A DNA stretch of 64,000 nt from Linanthus parryae (taxonomy: Eukaryota; Streptophyta; Magnoliopsida; Ericales; Polemoniaceae). The notes under the pieces are model-generated. The model saw nothing but the letters and a program-made list of their open reading frames with translations. It was not told where the DNA came from and ran no database searches. The position numbers were made by a program, and so were the translations under genes. Positions 1 through 10,789 of the stretch are shown here, piece by piece (positions within the stretch are counted from its first letter, which is position 1; the number at the start of each line of letters is the position of its first letter). The stretch covers positions 16,589,363-16,653,362 of the forward strand of contig JALGPY010000010.1 of assembly GCA_023055425.1 (NCBI GenBank), read 5' to 3'.

Positions 1-1205
1 CAAAGCCTTGAAACAGAGTTTTGGTTTCAAAGCTTTGAAACTGACTTCAAGGCCGTGGAACTGAACAACCGTTCATAAGCTGGAACTCATGGGGGAGTTC
101 ATCCCTCAAATCAATCTTCAAACTCTAGTACTTAATTATACTACTTTAGATGATGAAATAAAAAATAATCTGGTGGTTTATATTATGTTAATCTCAGTTT
201 TTTGTCTTACTATTTGCAGGGTTTATTAGCTATCTACTTTACTCGGAAAGTTTCCTTATTTACTGATATGTAGAAAAGGAAATCTAGCTTGCAGATTGAT
301 CTTACATTTATGGAATTATGTATGGGCTTTCGTAAGACCTGTAGAAGGAAGATCAAATCAATATCTTGGAAGATATCAAGCAACTAGCCGTTGGAATTGA
401 GCTATTAAAGAGTCAAAGATTTATTGCTTAGGAAATTCTGTTGAAGATCCTATATATTTTGCATTTCAAGCAAGCAGAATAAGAAGGCTGCTGAGAGAAA
501 ATTTGAGGCACAAAACATCACAGAGATTCAAACAGCTATCAAGGATTGACAAACAACACTGAGGAAGATCAATTTCATCCAATCCAAGTTCCATAAGAGC
601 ACTGCAGACTTAACCACTTTAGTGTGTTACAGTGTTCTTCTTCCTGTACTTCATTTGTATATCGTTTTATTAATACTTCTTATATCTTAATCTCGGGATG
701 TTGTTCAAGAGGAACAACAAGAGATTTTTATTGAATCAGTTAGCTAGAGCAGGTACAAGATAGGTTAGTGAGAACCACAAGCTGTAACAGATTAAGGAAA
801 ATCTCTGTTCTTGAGATCTAGCTTTTGATTAATAAGAAGTATGTTGAATGTCTTGCAGGGATTATATCCCTTACGGAGAGACGTAGGTCATTAATGATTA
901 AACTCTGTAAAATCACTTTGTCCCTTGCATTTACATTTCAGTTCTATACTCATATTGTTAACTTCCTTAAACCAAGTTTTCAGTTAAGACCTTGAAAGGC
1001 ATTTCAAGCCTTGAAAAAGATCAGTAACTTTTGTCATCATTTGTTTTAGTTTCAAAGACTTGAATTTGTGTTCAAGGCTTTGAAACACTGTCTGATCTTC
1101 ACATTTTGTTTTAAAACCACTCCTTTGGCAAAAGTTGTCTTACTCTATTCAACCCCCCTTTCTAATGTATTGATCCTGTATTACTCGCCTACATACTGTC
1201 TTTCA
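1..1205 (+). repeat. Left LTR of element S (5' end outside window)
   Basis: Matches the right LTR from base 25310 onward and ends in CA immediately before the iMet primer site. It contains many short palindromes of the form TTTCAAAGCTTTGAAA (perfect 16-mer at 25-40) and near copies at about 995-1085. Divergence from the right LTR is clearly higher than for the LTR pairs of B and L, so S is older than its inserts. Confidence 0.85.
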
Positions 1206-1207
1206 AT

Positions 1208-1219
1208 TGGTATCAGAGC
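1208..1219 (+). other. Primer binding site of element S (tRNA-iMet type)
   Basis: TGGTATCAGAGC lies 2 nt after the LTR end and is complementary to the 3' end of plant initiator methionine tRNA, as is usual for plant copia elements. Confidence 0.85.
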
Positions 1220-1254
1220 TTCTATCACTGCATAGATATAACAATGTGATGATC

Positions 1255-1281
1255 ATGAGTATTGTAGGTGATGGTTGTTTC
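1255..1281 (+). pseudogene. First codons of gag of element S, cut by element B
   Basis: ATG at 1255 opens a frame that continues without shift across the B insertion at 9797 when the 5-bp duplication is counted once. The minus-strand relative S' has the same start context (ATG at 61734 reading leftward), which supports this start. Only nine codons precede the insertion. Confidence 0.6.
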
Positions 1282-2713
1282 TGTTGGAATAGATTCCCTA
1301 GAGGCAATCTAGTTTAGTATGAATTTGTATATGGCTAGAAAATTCATTTATTATTTATTGGATATTTAATATAATGAAGTCCTTAGATTTACAATTGTGT
1401 TGTTTATCTTAAATATCCCTAGTCAAGTATAATGATTAAATGGGACAATCATCTATAGACTAGTATGGGGTTGGATTGATATGGAGATATCACGATCCAA
1501 CACATAGGTGTGCATTACGGAATGTTGCACTGGATTGACCCATCTCCGAGAAGGCTACATACATGTTATGTTGAGTCACAAGCGCTTCTCGCGGTGCAAT
1601 GGTATTGTCATCCTTAGACTTGAAGTCACTAGATATTCTAGTTGTGGATCATTGTGATCTTGGTAGCGTTAAACGCTACACCGTAACTGGGTAGTTATAA
1701 AGGCGTGTACTGGATACAATGAGAAGCAAGCTTAGAGATCGTAGTGGACGTAGAGAGGATTTGCCCCTCCCACATAACGAGAGCAAATATCCTAGGCCAC
1801 TCGAGGGATAGTGCTTAAAGAATGTCTGGCCAGAATCAAATAAATCAATATGGGATATTGATGTTATTTGCACGAATAAGGCTATTCCCATGGATCGAGA
1901 AATCATGGATTGGATATACGAGTGTGACTTGTATGTCTCGTGTCCAATCCGGATATGGAGGCAAAAGGATGAGACAATTACTTGTACAAAGGTTGTCAAG
2001 ATGACTATTCTATTAGTTGGCTAGAATGGATGTTTTGCTAGAAACCGCTCCATATTAGCAAATAGTTGCTACCAACTAGATAGAACCTATGGGGTCACAC
2101 GCTATATAGAGTTGAACTAGATTTGGGAATTAATTAATTGGATTAATTAATTTGTAGGATCACTTTGCAAACCCTTGAAAACTTAGTAGGGACTAATTTG
2201 CAAGGAAGGGACTAAATTGAATTCTAGTTGGACTAGAATAAGTCCTTTAGGTAGTTAACAAGGAGTTGTTGGACTATATAAAGGACCCTCCTTCCTTCCT
2301 TCCTCACAACTTATGCTCATTAGTGAACATAACAAGAGTGGGAGAGAACAAAGGAGAGAGAGCAAGCAACAAGGAGGGCCCGACGCCGCCCCTTGCCGCC
2401 GCCCTCGTCCCCGTCGGCCAAAAGAGGCCGAGTGCCTTTTTTTGTCTCGTTTTGCGTGATTTCTTCTTCCTCTTCCTATTCCGGGCTAGCACCAAGGAGT
2501 TTGGGAGATCTAGGATCAAATCTAGGCGTGGATCAACTATAGAGAACGTGACATTATTCGCGTTTGAAGTCATCAAGGAGAACCCAAAGGTGTGTTTATG
2601 ATTTCTAACCTTTACTATCGTTATGCATCTAGACTTGTGATCCTTGGAGGGTTTTGCATGGTTTTATGTTTGATTATTCTTCCGTTGTGCGATCCATGAA
2701 TCAAAACCCTACA
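1282..2713 (+). repeat. Left LTR of copia element B
   Basis: 1432 bp, TG...CA, aligned end to end with 8364-9796. It holds a TATA box (2275-2282), a CT-rich start region and a GC-rich stretch near 2380-2420. Small ORFs on both strands (for example 2266-2601) occur in both LTRs only because the LTR is duplicated. Confidence 0.95.
2275..2282 (+). promoter_or_regulatory. LTR promoter TATA box of element B (left copy)
   Basis: TATATAAA is followed by a CCTTCCTTCC pyrimidine tract typical of a plant transcription start; the same block is at 9357-9364. Confidence 0.7.
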
Positions 2714-4398
2714 GTGGTATCAGAGCCACAGGTCATAGAGCATAAATGTAGTTTATGTGTTACGTTTTAGTTGTTTTACACCTTAATTTGATTGTTTATC
2801 GCGTAAAACAAGACAAATCAAGCATGGGATGCAATTTGTCAATAACTAAGCATAACAAGATCCAATTTTTACATTGGATGCATGAATTGGTGAGTTTGAG
2901 AAATTTTAGGATCTTAGATCTAGGGTTTGGGCATCCTTGGGGAAGAAGGAGTTCTCCCAAAACAAGGAAACAACCAAACTTGGGCACCAAGCAAGGGAGT
3001 TGTTTTGGAAACAACTCCCATAGAAGGGTTCGGCCCCCCTAGGGACCCCCCCCTTGCTTGCCGCCCAAGCTTGGGAGCCCTAAGGGGCCGGGCGGCCCTA
3101 ACCCGCGGGCCTAGCTTGCGGGTTTTGGGCCGGGCCGGCCCTAGGACCTTATGGTTCACTTTAATGGGCCCGGGCAATTGGATTGTTGGGCCCATGGACC
3201 GTTTTAACCCTAGAAATCCTAAAATCAATTAAAATTTACCAAGCGCGTTAAAATTGAATTTTAACTGTTTATGTGCAAATCGCATGGTGATTGGATATGG
3301 CCTTAGGATGTGGTTTGATGTGGATGTTTAATTTTGTGGTTTGGTTTTACGGCCTGCGAACTGATCAATTAATTGTAATAATTAATTAGGGTTTTATGGC
3401 CTGCGTGCCATTTTTTTCTCAACTTGTGAGATTTATTTTATTTAGTATAGATCTTAGATAATGCTAGATAAAGTAGATTGTTAGCCAAGATTGGAGAAAA
3501 GAAGCCCAAAGCCAAAAAAGCCACAAAAGATGGAGCATGGAGCATGGAGCAATCCACAAGACCATGAAGGATGGACCAAAAGATCAAGACGCATGGAGAT
3601 GTGTTTGCTTTAGGGTTCATAGATAATTCCATTGGCTTGGAATTATCTTAGTCTAGAAAAGGTCATATCCACATCACGTTTAATTTTCAGTTTTGTGGTT
3701 GTTTATTTATTGTCTTATTATTTGTGTGGTTGGTGTATGGATGATGCATGCAATTAGGATAATAAGATAATTAGACAACCCGGATCTATTATTTGGAGTT
3801 GTGCCCAAACTCAAATAGATAGATTAGTTGATATTGATCAACAAAACAATTAAAGAATTGAATTTAAAATCCCTCAAAATTCAAATATTGTGTTCTTGCC
3901 TTCTCGTTATTTAAACACTCATTATCATCATTATTTATCAAGTTCGTGCGTGCCAAAGCATGGCGACTTGGTTCATAATGATGGAATGCGATGGCACGTA
4001 ACAATGTGCAATTGTTTAGATAAGAGGTTGAACACAACTAGTCTATTAATTTGATTAAGAAACCTAGAGGCAATCAATTGGGATTATCCATATGGATGGA
4101 TAAATAAGGAGTTATTTGCCCGATTGAACCAAGAGTTGCATATGGGATGCAATTGGAATTGTTCCTACCTAAAGTAGTCAAATTATGGGTGACTTGTCAA
4201 AGCAAGCTCATAAGGAGATGAAAGATGGATCTTGGCCCACTAGAAAATATAAAGATATTTTCCGCATTAATATCTAGAGGGTTATTAATCCGTAGAAAAA
4301 TAGTGGGAGCTATATTTAATAAACTAGCCATTATTAAATATAGTCAAAAAATTCACAAATACTAAAACTTGCGTATTTTCCTTTTTGTAGAATTCCAA
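2714..4398 (+). other. Untranslated leader of element B
   Basis: About 1.7 kb between the LTR and the gag start, without a convincing gene. A strongly GC-rich patch (about 3020-3180, runs of C and G) breaks the otherwise AT-rich leader. The short ORFs here overlap on both strands and match no family I recognise. The leader is long for copia elements and may hold packaging signals (inference). Confidence 0.7.
2715..2729 (+). other. Primer binding site of element B (tRNA-iMet type)
   Basis: TGGTATCAGAGCCAC begins 1 nt after the left LTR and complements initiator methionine tRNA. Confidence 0.9.
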
Positions 4399-6132
4399 AT
4401 GGCAAACAACTCATCGAGTTCACAACATTCCCTACGATCTGTCCTTGAGAAGGACAAGCTCTCTGGAACCAACTTTCTTGATTGGTACAGAAACTTGAGA
4501 ATTGTTCTCAAGCAAGAGAAGAAACTGTACGCAATAGAGGAGCATGTTCCAGAAGGTCCAGAGAACCAGACACCTGTTGCCTTAAAGGCGTATCAAAAGC
4601 GTGTTGATGACGCTAATGATGCGGCCTGCCTAATGCTTTGCACCATGACCTCTGAGCTTCAGAAGCAACATGAGAACATGAATGCTGTCGATATGATCGA
4701 ACATCTAAAGCAGCTCTTCCAAGAGCAGGCGAGGGTAGAGAGGTATGAGGTCTCAAAGGCACTGTTCAAATGTCATCTGGCAGAAGGGAACCCGGTGGGA
4801 CCCCATGTACTCCGAATGATCGGGTATTTGGAGAATCTCGCCCGACTGGGGTTCCCGGTCGGCCAAGAGTTGGCAACCGATCTCGTGTTGCAATCGTTGC
4901 CCGAGAGTTATGGACAGTTCATTATGAACTATAACATGAACGAGATCGTTAAACCGCTGCCAGATTTACTCAACATGTTGAGGACGGCTGAACAGAGCAT
5001 CAACAAGGGTAAGGGCAAAGCCATTATGATGGTACAGAAAGGAAAGGGCAAAAGGTTTGCCTCTTCCTCCAAGGGCAAAGGCAAGTCAGTTGCCAAGTCC
5101 AAGGAACCAGCCCTTAAGCCTGTTGGTGGCATTGCCAAGGCCGTGACTAAAGGTGAGTGTCACTACTGCAGTCAGCCTGGACACTGGAGGAGGAACTGCC
5201 CAAAATATATGGAGGACAAGAGACTTGGAATAGTGATTCCACCACCACCAGGTATTTTTGTTGTAGATGTCAATTTAACTGTCTCTACATCATGGGTATT
5301 AGATACTGGATGTGGATCTCATATTTGTCGAAATATGCAGGATCTAAAGAGAAGTAAAATATTGGCTAAAGGGGAGGTAGATCTGCGCGTTGGGAATGGA
5401 GCAAAGGTTGCTGCGTTGGCCATAGGCGTGTGCGAGCTATCTCTGCCTTCAGGATTAGTTTTAGAATTAAATAATTGCTATTTTGTGCCTGCTATGAGCA
5501 GAAACATTATTTCTATTTCTTGTTTGGACAAGGATGGTTTTATTATTTCAATAAAGAACAATTGTTGTTCCTTTTATTTGAATAATATTCACTATTTTAG
5601 TGCGCAATTATTTAATGGACTTTATGTCCTTGATCTGAGCAATCCTGTCTACAACATTAATACCAAGCGGATTAAAATAAATGATTTAAATCCTGCTTAT
5701 TTATGGCACTGTCGTTTAGGCCACATAAACGAGAAACGTGTATCTAGACTCCATAAGGATGGATTACTAGACTCATTTGATTTTGAATCATATGAGACAT
5801 GTGAGGCTTGTTTATTGGGAAAAATGACAAAGTCCCCTTTCAATAAGAAAGGTGAAAGGACTAGTGAGCAATTGGCGCTCATACATACCGATGTGTGTGG
5901 GCCATTTGCCACGCCTGCCAGGGGTGGTTATGTCTACTTCATTACATTTACTGATGATTACAGTAGATATGGATTTGTGTACCTTATGAGGGCAAAATCC
6001 GAATCCTTTGAAGTGTTCAAAGAATTCAAGAATGAAGTAGAGAAGCAACTTGGAAAAAGTATCAAGGCTCTACGATCGGATCGTGGAGGAGAATACTTGA
6101 GCCAAGAGTTTGACGACTATCTTAGAGAGTAA
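4399..6132 (+). CDS. Gag, protease and N-terminal integrase of copia element B
   Basis: The ATG at 4399 (MANNSSS...) is preferred over the upstream in-frame ATG at 4369 because it starts the Gag-like sequence. Domains in order: copia-type Gag (about residues 10-200), a lysine-rich stretch, a CCHC zinc knuckle (CHYCSQPGHWRRNC, about 5158-5199), aspartic protease with DTGCGSH, the GAG-pre-integrase HHCC zinc domain (WHCRLGH...CEAC, about 5704-5815), then the integrase core with its first two catalytic aspartates (HTDVCGP and LRSDRGGE). Gag coats the genomic RNA, protease cleaves the polyprotein and integrase joins cDNA to DNA. The frame ends at an in-frame TAA (6130-6132) between the second Asp and the Glu of the DDE triad, so integrase is cut in two. 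Confidence 0.93.
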   Translation: MANNSSSSQHSLRSVLEKDKLSGTNFLDWYRNLRIVLKQEKKLYAIEEHVPEGPENQTPVALKAYQKRVDDANDAACLMLCTMTSELQKQHENMNAVDMIEHLKQLFQEQARVERYEVSKALFKCHLAEGNPVGPHVLRMIGYLENLARLGFPVGQELATDLVLQSLPESYGQFIMNYNMNEIVKPLPDLLNMLRTAEQSINKGKGKAIMMVQKGKGKRFASSSKGKGKSVAKSKEPALKPVGGIAKAVTKGECHYCSQPGHWRRNCPKYMEDKRLGIVIPPPPGIFVVDVNLTVSTSWVLDTGCGSHICRNMQDLKRSKILAKGEVDLRVGNGAKVAALAIGVCELSLPSGLVLELNNCYFVPAMSRNIISISCLDKDGFIISIKNNCCSFYLNNIHYFSAQLFNGLYVLDLSNPVYNINTKRIKINDLNPAYLWHCRLGHINEKRVSRLHKDGLLDSFDFESYETCEACLLGKMTKSPFNKKGERTSEQLALIHTDVCGPFATPARGGYVYFITFTDDYSRYGFVYLMRAKSESFEVFKEFKNEVEKQLGKSIKALRSDRGGEYLSQEFDDYLRE

Positions 6133-8349
6133 GGGATCGTGTCCCAACTCACTCCACCCGGAACGCCACAATGTAATGGCATGTCCGAGAGGAGGAATCG
6201 AACCCTATTGGATATGGTTCGATCTATGATGTGTCAAACCGATCTTCCATTATCATTTTGGGGCTACGCTCTATTAAGTGCAGCTTTCACCATTAATCGT
6301 GTTCCATCTAAATCAGTCATGAAGACACCATATGAGATGTGGAGTGGGAGGCGTCCCACACTTTCGTTCATGAGGATTTGGGGCTGCGATGTCTATGTAA
6401 AACGTTTACAATCAGACAAGCTAGGGCCTAAATCGGATAAGTGTAAATTTGTGGGGTACCCTAAGGAAACTAAGGGATACTACTTCTACAACCCAACCGA
6501 GAACAAAGTGTTTGTTGCTCGGACCGGCGTGTTTCTAGAAAGAGAGTTTGTCTCTAAAGAAGCAAGTGGGAGGAATGTAGAACTTGAAGAGGTTCAAGAA
6601 CCACAAATCACTGAACCGATTATTGAACATGAACAGGAACCACAAACAGTTGTGGAGCCACCTGTTCAGGTAACACAAGAGCTTCGTAGATCTAGTAGAG
6701 TGCGCCAGGAACCCGAGAGGTATGGACTTCTCGTAACTGATTCCGGTGACACCACGCTCATAGATGATGAGCCTACTACCTATGAGGAGGCCATGAGTGG
6801 CCCAGACTCTCAGAAGTGGCTGGAAGCCATGAGATCCGAGATGGAATCCATGTATACCAACAAAGTATGGACTTTGGTGGAACCACCCGATGGGGCGCGG
6901 CCCATAGGGTGCAAGTGGGTCTTCAAGAAGAAGATCGACATGGATGGTAATGTGATTACCTATAAGGGCCGATTGGTGGCTAAAGGATTCAGACAGATTC
7001 ATGGTATTGACCATGATGAAACCTTTTCACCAGTCGCAATGACCAAATCCATCCGAATCCTACTTGCGATTGCAGCATACCACGACTATGAGATTTGGCA
7101 GATGGATGTCAAAACAGCATTCCTTTATGGGAATCTCCTCGAGGACGTGTATATGATACAGCCGGAGGGTTTTGAGGATCCAAAGCAAGCCAACAAAGTC
7201 TGTAAGCTGCAACGATCCATTTATGGATTGAAGCAAGCTTCTAGGAGTTGGAATCGACGTTTTGATGAAGTGGTCAAAGAGTTTGGCTTCATCAGAAACG
7301 AAGATGAGTCTTGTGTCTACAAGAAGGTTAGTGGGAGCTCTGTAGCTTTTCTTGTCTTGTATGTGGATGACATACTACTCATTGGAAACGACATTCCCAT
7401 GCTGCAATCTGTGAAAGATTGGCTCGGAAAGTGTTTCTCAATGAAGGACTTAGGGGAAGCAGCCTATATACTCGGTATAAAGATCTATAGAGATAGATCT
7501 AAGAGGTTTCTAGGCCTAAGTCAAAGTACATATATAGACAAGGTGTTGAAGCGGTTCAACATGCAAGATTCCAAGAAGGGATTCTTGCCCATGTCACATG
7601 GAATCACTCTTTCGAAGGGTGGTTGTCCTTCCAATGAGATTGAGAAGGAACGCATGAGTAGGATTCCCTATGCCTCGGCCATAGGATCTATCATGTACGC
7701 CATGTTATGTACTAGACCAGATGTGTCATATGCCTTGAGTATGACAAGCAGATACCAATCCAATCCGGGTGAGAGTCACTGGATTGCGGTCAAGAACATC
7801 CTAAAGTACTTGAGAAGGACTAAGGATGCTCTCTTGATATTTGGCGGTGAGGAAGAGTTGCGTGTAAGGGGTTACACTGATGCAAGCTTCCAAACTCACA
7901 GATATGACTTTAGATCACAATCGGGATATGTGTTTTGCCTGAATGGAGCAGCGGTGAGCTGGAAGAGTTCCAAGCAAGAGACGGTAGCTGATTCTACAAC
8001 AGAGGCTGAGTACATTGCTGCAAATGGCGCAGCAAAGGAGGCTGTTTGGATCAGAAATTTTGTTTCTGAACTTGGTGTGGTCCCTAGCATTGCGGATCAA
8101 GTGGAGTTGTTCTGTGACAACACTGGGGCGATCGCGCAATCAAAGGAACCAAGATCACACCAGAAGTCCAAACACTTGCTCAGGAAGTTTCATCTGATTC
8201 GAGATATTATCGATAGAGGAGACGTTCGGATATGCAAGATTCCTACAGATGATAATCTGTCAGACCCGCTTACGAAGCCTCTCACGCAATGGAAGCATGA
8301 AGGGCACACTAGGAGTATGGGCATACGAGATGCGCCAGATTGGCTCTAG
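6133..8349 (+). CDS. C-terminal integrase, reverse transcriptase and RNase H of copia element B
   Basis: Same reading frame as the upstream part, resuming after the single TAA; the first methionine after it is at 6139. It begins with the rest of the integrase core including the catalytic Glu (NGMSERRNR), then an acidic linker ending 'RRSSRVRQEPERYG', the copia RT (about 6800-7550) with WQMDVKTAF and the active-site YVDDILL, and RNase H with YTDAS, STTEAEY and a 'DNTGAIA' block near the end. No frameshift is visible over about 2.2 kb. The RNA encodes one polyprotein, so the stop should block RT production unless it is read through. RT and RNase H make and process the cDNA in cytoplasmic particles (family knowledge). 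Confidence 0.93.
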   Translation, partial: GIVSQLTPPGTPQCNGMSERRNRTLLDMVRSMMCQTDLPLSFWGYALLSAAFTINRVPSKSVMKTPYEMWSGRRPTLSFMRIWGCDVYVKRLQSDKLGPKSDKCKFVGYPKETKGYYFYNPTENKVFVARTGVFLEREFVSKEASGRNVELEEVQEPQITEPIIEHEQEPQTVVEPPVQVTQELRRSSRVRQEPERYGLLVTDSGDTTLIDDEPTTYEEAMSGPDSQKWLEAMRSEMESMYTNKVWTLVEPPDGARPIGCKWVFKKKIDMDGNVITYKGRLVAKGFRQIHGIDHDETFSPVAMTKSIRILLAIAAYHDYEIWQMDVKTAFLYGNLLEDVYMIQPEGFEDPKQANKVCKLQRSIYGLKQASRSWNRRFDEVVKEFGFIRNEDESCVYKKVSGSSVAFLVLYVDDILLIGNDIPMLQSVKDWLGKCFSMKDLGEAAYILGIKIYRDRSKRFLGLSQSTYIDKVLKRFNMQDSKKGFLPMSHGITLSKGGCPSNEIEKERMSRIPYASAIGSIMYAMLCTRPDVSYALSMTSRYQSNPGESHWIAVKNILKYLRRTKDALLIFGGEEELRVRGYTDASFQTHRYDFRSQSGYVFCLNGAAVSWKSSKQETVADSTTEAEYIAANGAAKEAVWIRNFVSELGVVPSIADQVELFCDNTGAIAQSKEPRSHQKSKHLLRKFHLIRDIIDRGDVRICKIPTDDNLSDPLTKPLTQWKHEGHTRSMGIRDAPDWL

Positions 8350-8350
8350 T

Positions 8351-8363
8351 GCAAGTGGGAGAC
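8351..8363 (+). other. Polypurine tract of element B
   Basis: Purine-rich GCAAGTGGGAGAC directly precedes the right LTR; this is the expected plus-strand DNA primer. Confidence 0.8.
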
Positions 8364-9796
8364 TGTTGGAATAGATGCCCTAGAGGCAATCTAGTTTAGT
8401 ATGAATTTGTATATGGCTAGAAAATTCATTTATTATTTATTGGATATTTAATATAATGAAGTCCTTAGATTTACAATTGTGTTGTTTATCTTAAATATCC
8501 CTAGTCAAGTATAATGATTAAATGGGACAATCATCTATAGACTAGTATGGGGTTGGATTGATATGGAGATATCATGATCCAACACATAGGTGTGCATTAC
8601 GGAATGTTGCACTGGATTGACCCATCTCCGAGAAGGCTACATACATGTTATGTTGAGTCACAAGCGCTTCTCGCGGTGCAATGGTATTGTCATCCTTAGA
8701 CTTGAAGTCACTAGATATTCTAGTTGTGGATCATTGTGATCTTGGTAGCGTTAAACGCTACACCGTAACTGGGTAGTTATAAAGGCGTGTACTGGATACA
8801 GTGAGAAGCAAGCTTAGAGATCGTAGTGGACGTAGAGAGGATTTGCCCCTCCCACATAACGGGAGCAAATATCCTAGGCCACTCGAGGGATAGTGCTTGT
8901 AGAATGTCTGGCCAGACTCAAATAAATCAATATGGGATATTGATGTTATTTGCACGAATAAGGCTATTCCCATGGATCGAGAAACTATGGATTGGATATA
9001 CGAGTGTGACTTGTATGTCTCGTGTCCAATCCGTATATGGAGGCAAAATTACGAGACAATTACTTGTACAAAGGTTGTCAAGATGACTATTCTATTAGTT
9101 GGCTAGAATGGATGTTTTGCTAGAAACTGCTCCATATTAGCAAATAGTTTCTACCAACTAGATAGAACCTATGGGGTCACACGCTATATAGAGTTGAACT
9201 AGATTTGGGAATTAATTAATTGGATTAATTAATTAGAAGGATCACTTTGCAAACCCTTGCAAACTTAGTAGGGACTAATTTGCAAGGAAGGGACTAAATT
9301 GAATTCTAGTTGGACTAGAATAAGTCCTTTAGGTAGTTAACAAGGAGTTGTTGGACTATATAAAGGACCCTCCTTCCTTCCTTCCTCATAACTTATGCTC
9401 ATTAGTGAACATAACAAGAGTGGGAGAGAACAAAGGAGAGAGAGCAAGCAACAAGGAGGGCCCGCCGCCGCCCCTTGCCGCCGCCCTCGTCCCCGTTGGC
9501 CAAAAGAGTCCGAGTGCCTTTTTTTGTCTCGTTTTGCGTGATTTCTTCTTCCTCTTCCTATTCCGGGCTAGCACCAAGGAGTTTGGGAGATCTAGGATCA
9601 ACTCTAGGCGTGGATCAACTATAGAGAACGTGACATTATTCGTGTTTGAAGTCATCAAGGAGAACCCAAAGGTGTGTTTATGATTTCTAACCTTTATTAA
9701 TCGTTATGCATCTAGACTTGTGATCCTTGGAGGGTTTTGCATGGTTTTATGTTTTATTATGCTTCCGTTGTGCGATCCATGAATCAAAACCCTACA
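8364..9796 (+). repeat. Right LTR of copia element B
   Basis: 1433 bp, about 98 percent identical to the left LTR by eye, ending CTACA before the TSD GTTTC. It carries the same TATA box at 9357-9364. Confidence 0.95.
9357..9364 (+). promoter_or_regulatory. LTR promoter TATA box of element B (right copy)
   Basis: TATATAAA plus the pyrimidine-rich start region, identical to 2275-2282. Transcription from this copy would read into the gag remnant of S. Confidence 0.6.
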
Positions 9797-10789
9797 GTTT
9801 CTCACAGGGAAGAGCTGATAACAGACATCCTTTGTTCAGTGGAGACAATTTTGTACATCGAAAGGCTTTGATGAAAATGTTCATCATTGATCAAGACATT
9901 GAACTCTGGTCTATCATCCAGAATGGTCCTCACATGTTCTACACATAAAAGGATGTGATTAAAACTCCCAAACCTGAAAGCTCTCTCTATGCTCCTCAAA
10001 TAGAACAAATTTCTAAGAATTATAGAGTTAGGAATCTCTTATATTGTGCTTTGAGTGCAGATGAATTCAACAGGATAACCACATGCAAGACTGCGAGAGA
10101 GATATGGGATAAAATGGTGGTTACTTTTGAAGGAACTAGCCAAGTGAAGCAAACCAAAATCAATATCTTTCTTATATTGTATGAGCTATTCAAGATGAAT
10201 GGTGGTAAATCCATCAAATACATGTTCAAAAGATTCACAGATATTGTCAACAATCTAGAATCTTTGGGGAAGGTGTTCTCCAATGAAGAAAAGGTCAGAA
10301 AAATCCCGAGAAGTCTTTCCAAATCCAAATGGGAACCAAAGACAACATCTATTTAAGAAGCTCAAGATTTATCCTCCCTCCAACTTGATTAAAGGGAAAG
10401 CTACTCACACATGAGATCTCCATGAATGAAGCTGATGGAGACTTAGCAAAAAGTGTAAAGAATCTTGCTCTAAAGGCTAAAGAGAGTGAACAACCTCAAA
10501 GCCTTGAAAAAGAAGAAGATTATGAAGAAGATCCTTTTTCTCTTATTTCCAAAGCCTTGATAAGGATTCTCAAGATGAAGAATAACTTTGGATACAAAGA
10601 CTTCAACATGGATAAATCCAGATCCTCCAGCAGCAAGGACTACAAGGGTAAATCTTCTTCCCATAAATTCAAAGTTATGAATTGCTTTGAGTGTGGTGAT
10701 GCAGGACACTTGATCAGAGATTTTTCACACAATAAAATCAAAAACTTTTAGAAGAAACACCATGACAGAAAGAAGAAGGCTATGGTAGC
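9797..10789 (+). pseudogene. Gag (first part) of SIRE element S
   Basis: Continues the frame opened at 1255. The block 9797-10356 is a copia-type Gag domain with a stop after 'NGPHMFYT' and another after 'WEPKTTSI'; the piece 10422-10751 includes a zinc knuckle region (CFECGDAGHLIRDF, about 10680-10725). The last zinc ligand of the CCHC is Phe, not Cys, whereas S' keeps an intact CCHC at the same place. Gag would form the particle shell and bind RNA. The sequence is cut at 10789 by element L, and the reading resumes at 18624. Confidence 0.85.

Larger units (their letters stand above)
1282..9796 (+). mobile_element. Ty1/copia retrotransposon B, nearly intact, nested in gag of S
   Basis: A complete 8.5-kb element has LTRs of 1432 and 1433 bp starting TGTTGG and ending CTACA, an iMet primer site, one gag-pol frame and a purine tract before the right LTR. 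A perfect 5-bp duplication GTTTC (1277-1281 and 9797-9801) marks insertion into the gag start of S. The LTRs differ at roughly 25-30 positions by eye (about 2 percent), so insertion is recent. The only obvious coding lesion is one in-frame TAA in integrase. The LTR opening with 'CCCTAGAGGCAAT' resembles a widespread plant copia LTR type; I do not assign the lineage firmly. Confidence 0.95.

Noticed and set aside
2266..2601. 111-codon ORF, and its minus-strand overlap, in the B LTR
   Set aside because: Found again at 9348-9683 only because the LTR is duplicated. It overlaps the TATA box and shows no domain.
1208..2729. tRNA-like sequences
   Set aside because: These are primer binding sites complementary to tRNA 3' ends (iMet or Asp), only 12-18 nt, not tRNA genes.
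3020..3230. GC-rich ORFs on both strands in the leader of B
   Set aside because: Open frames on both strands follow from the GC-rich, stop-poor composition; no domain.
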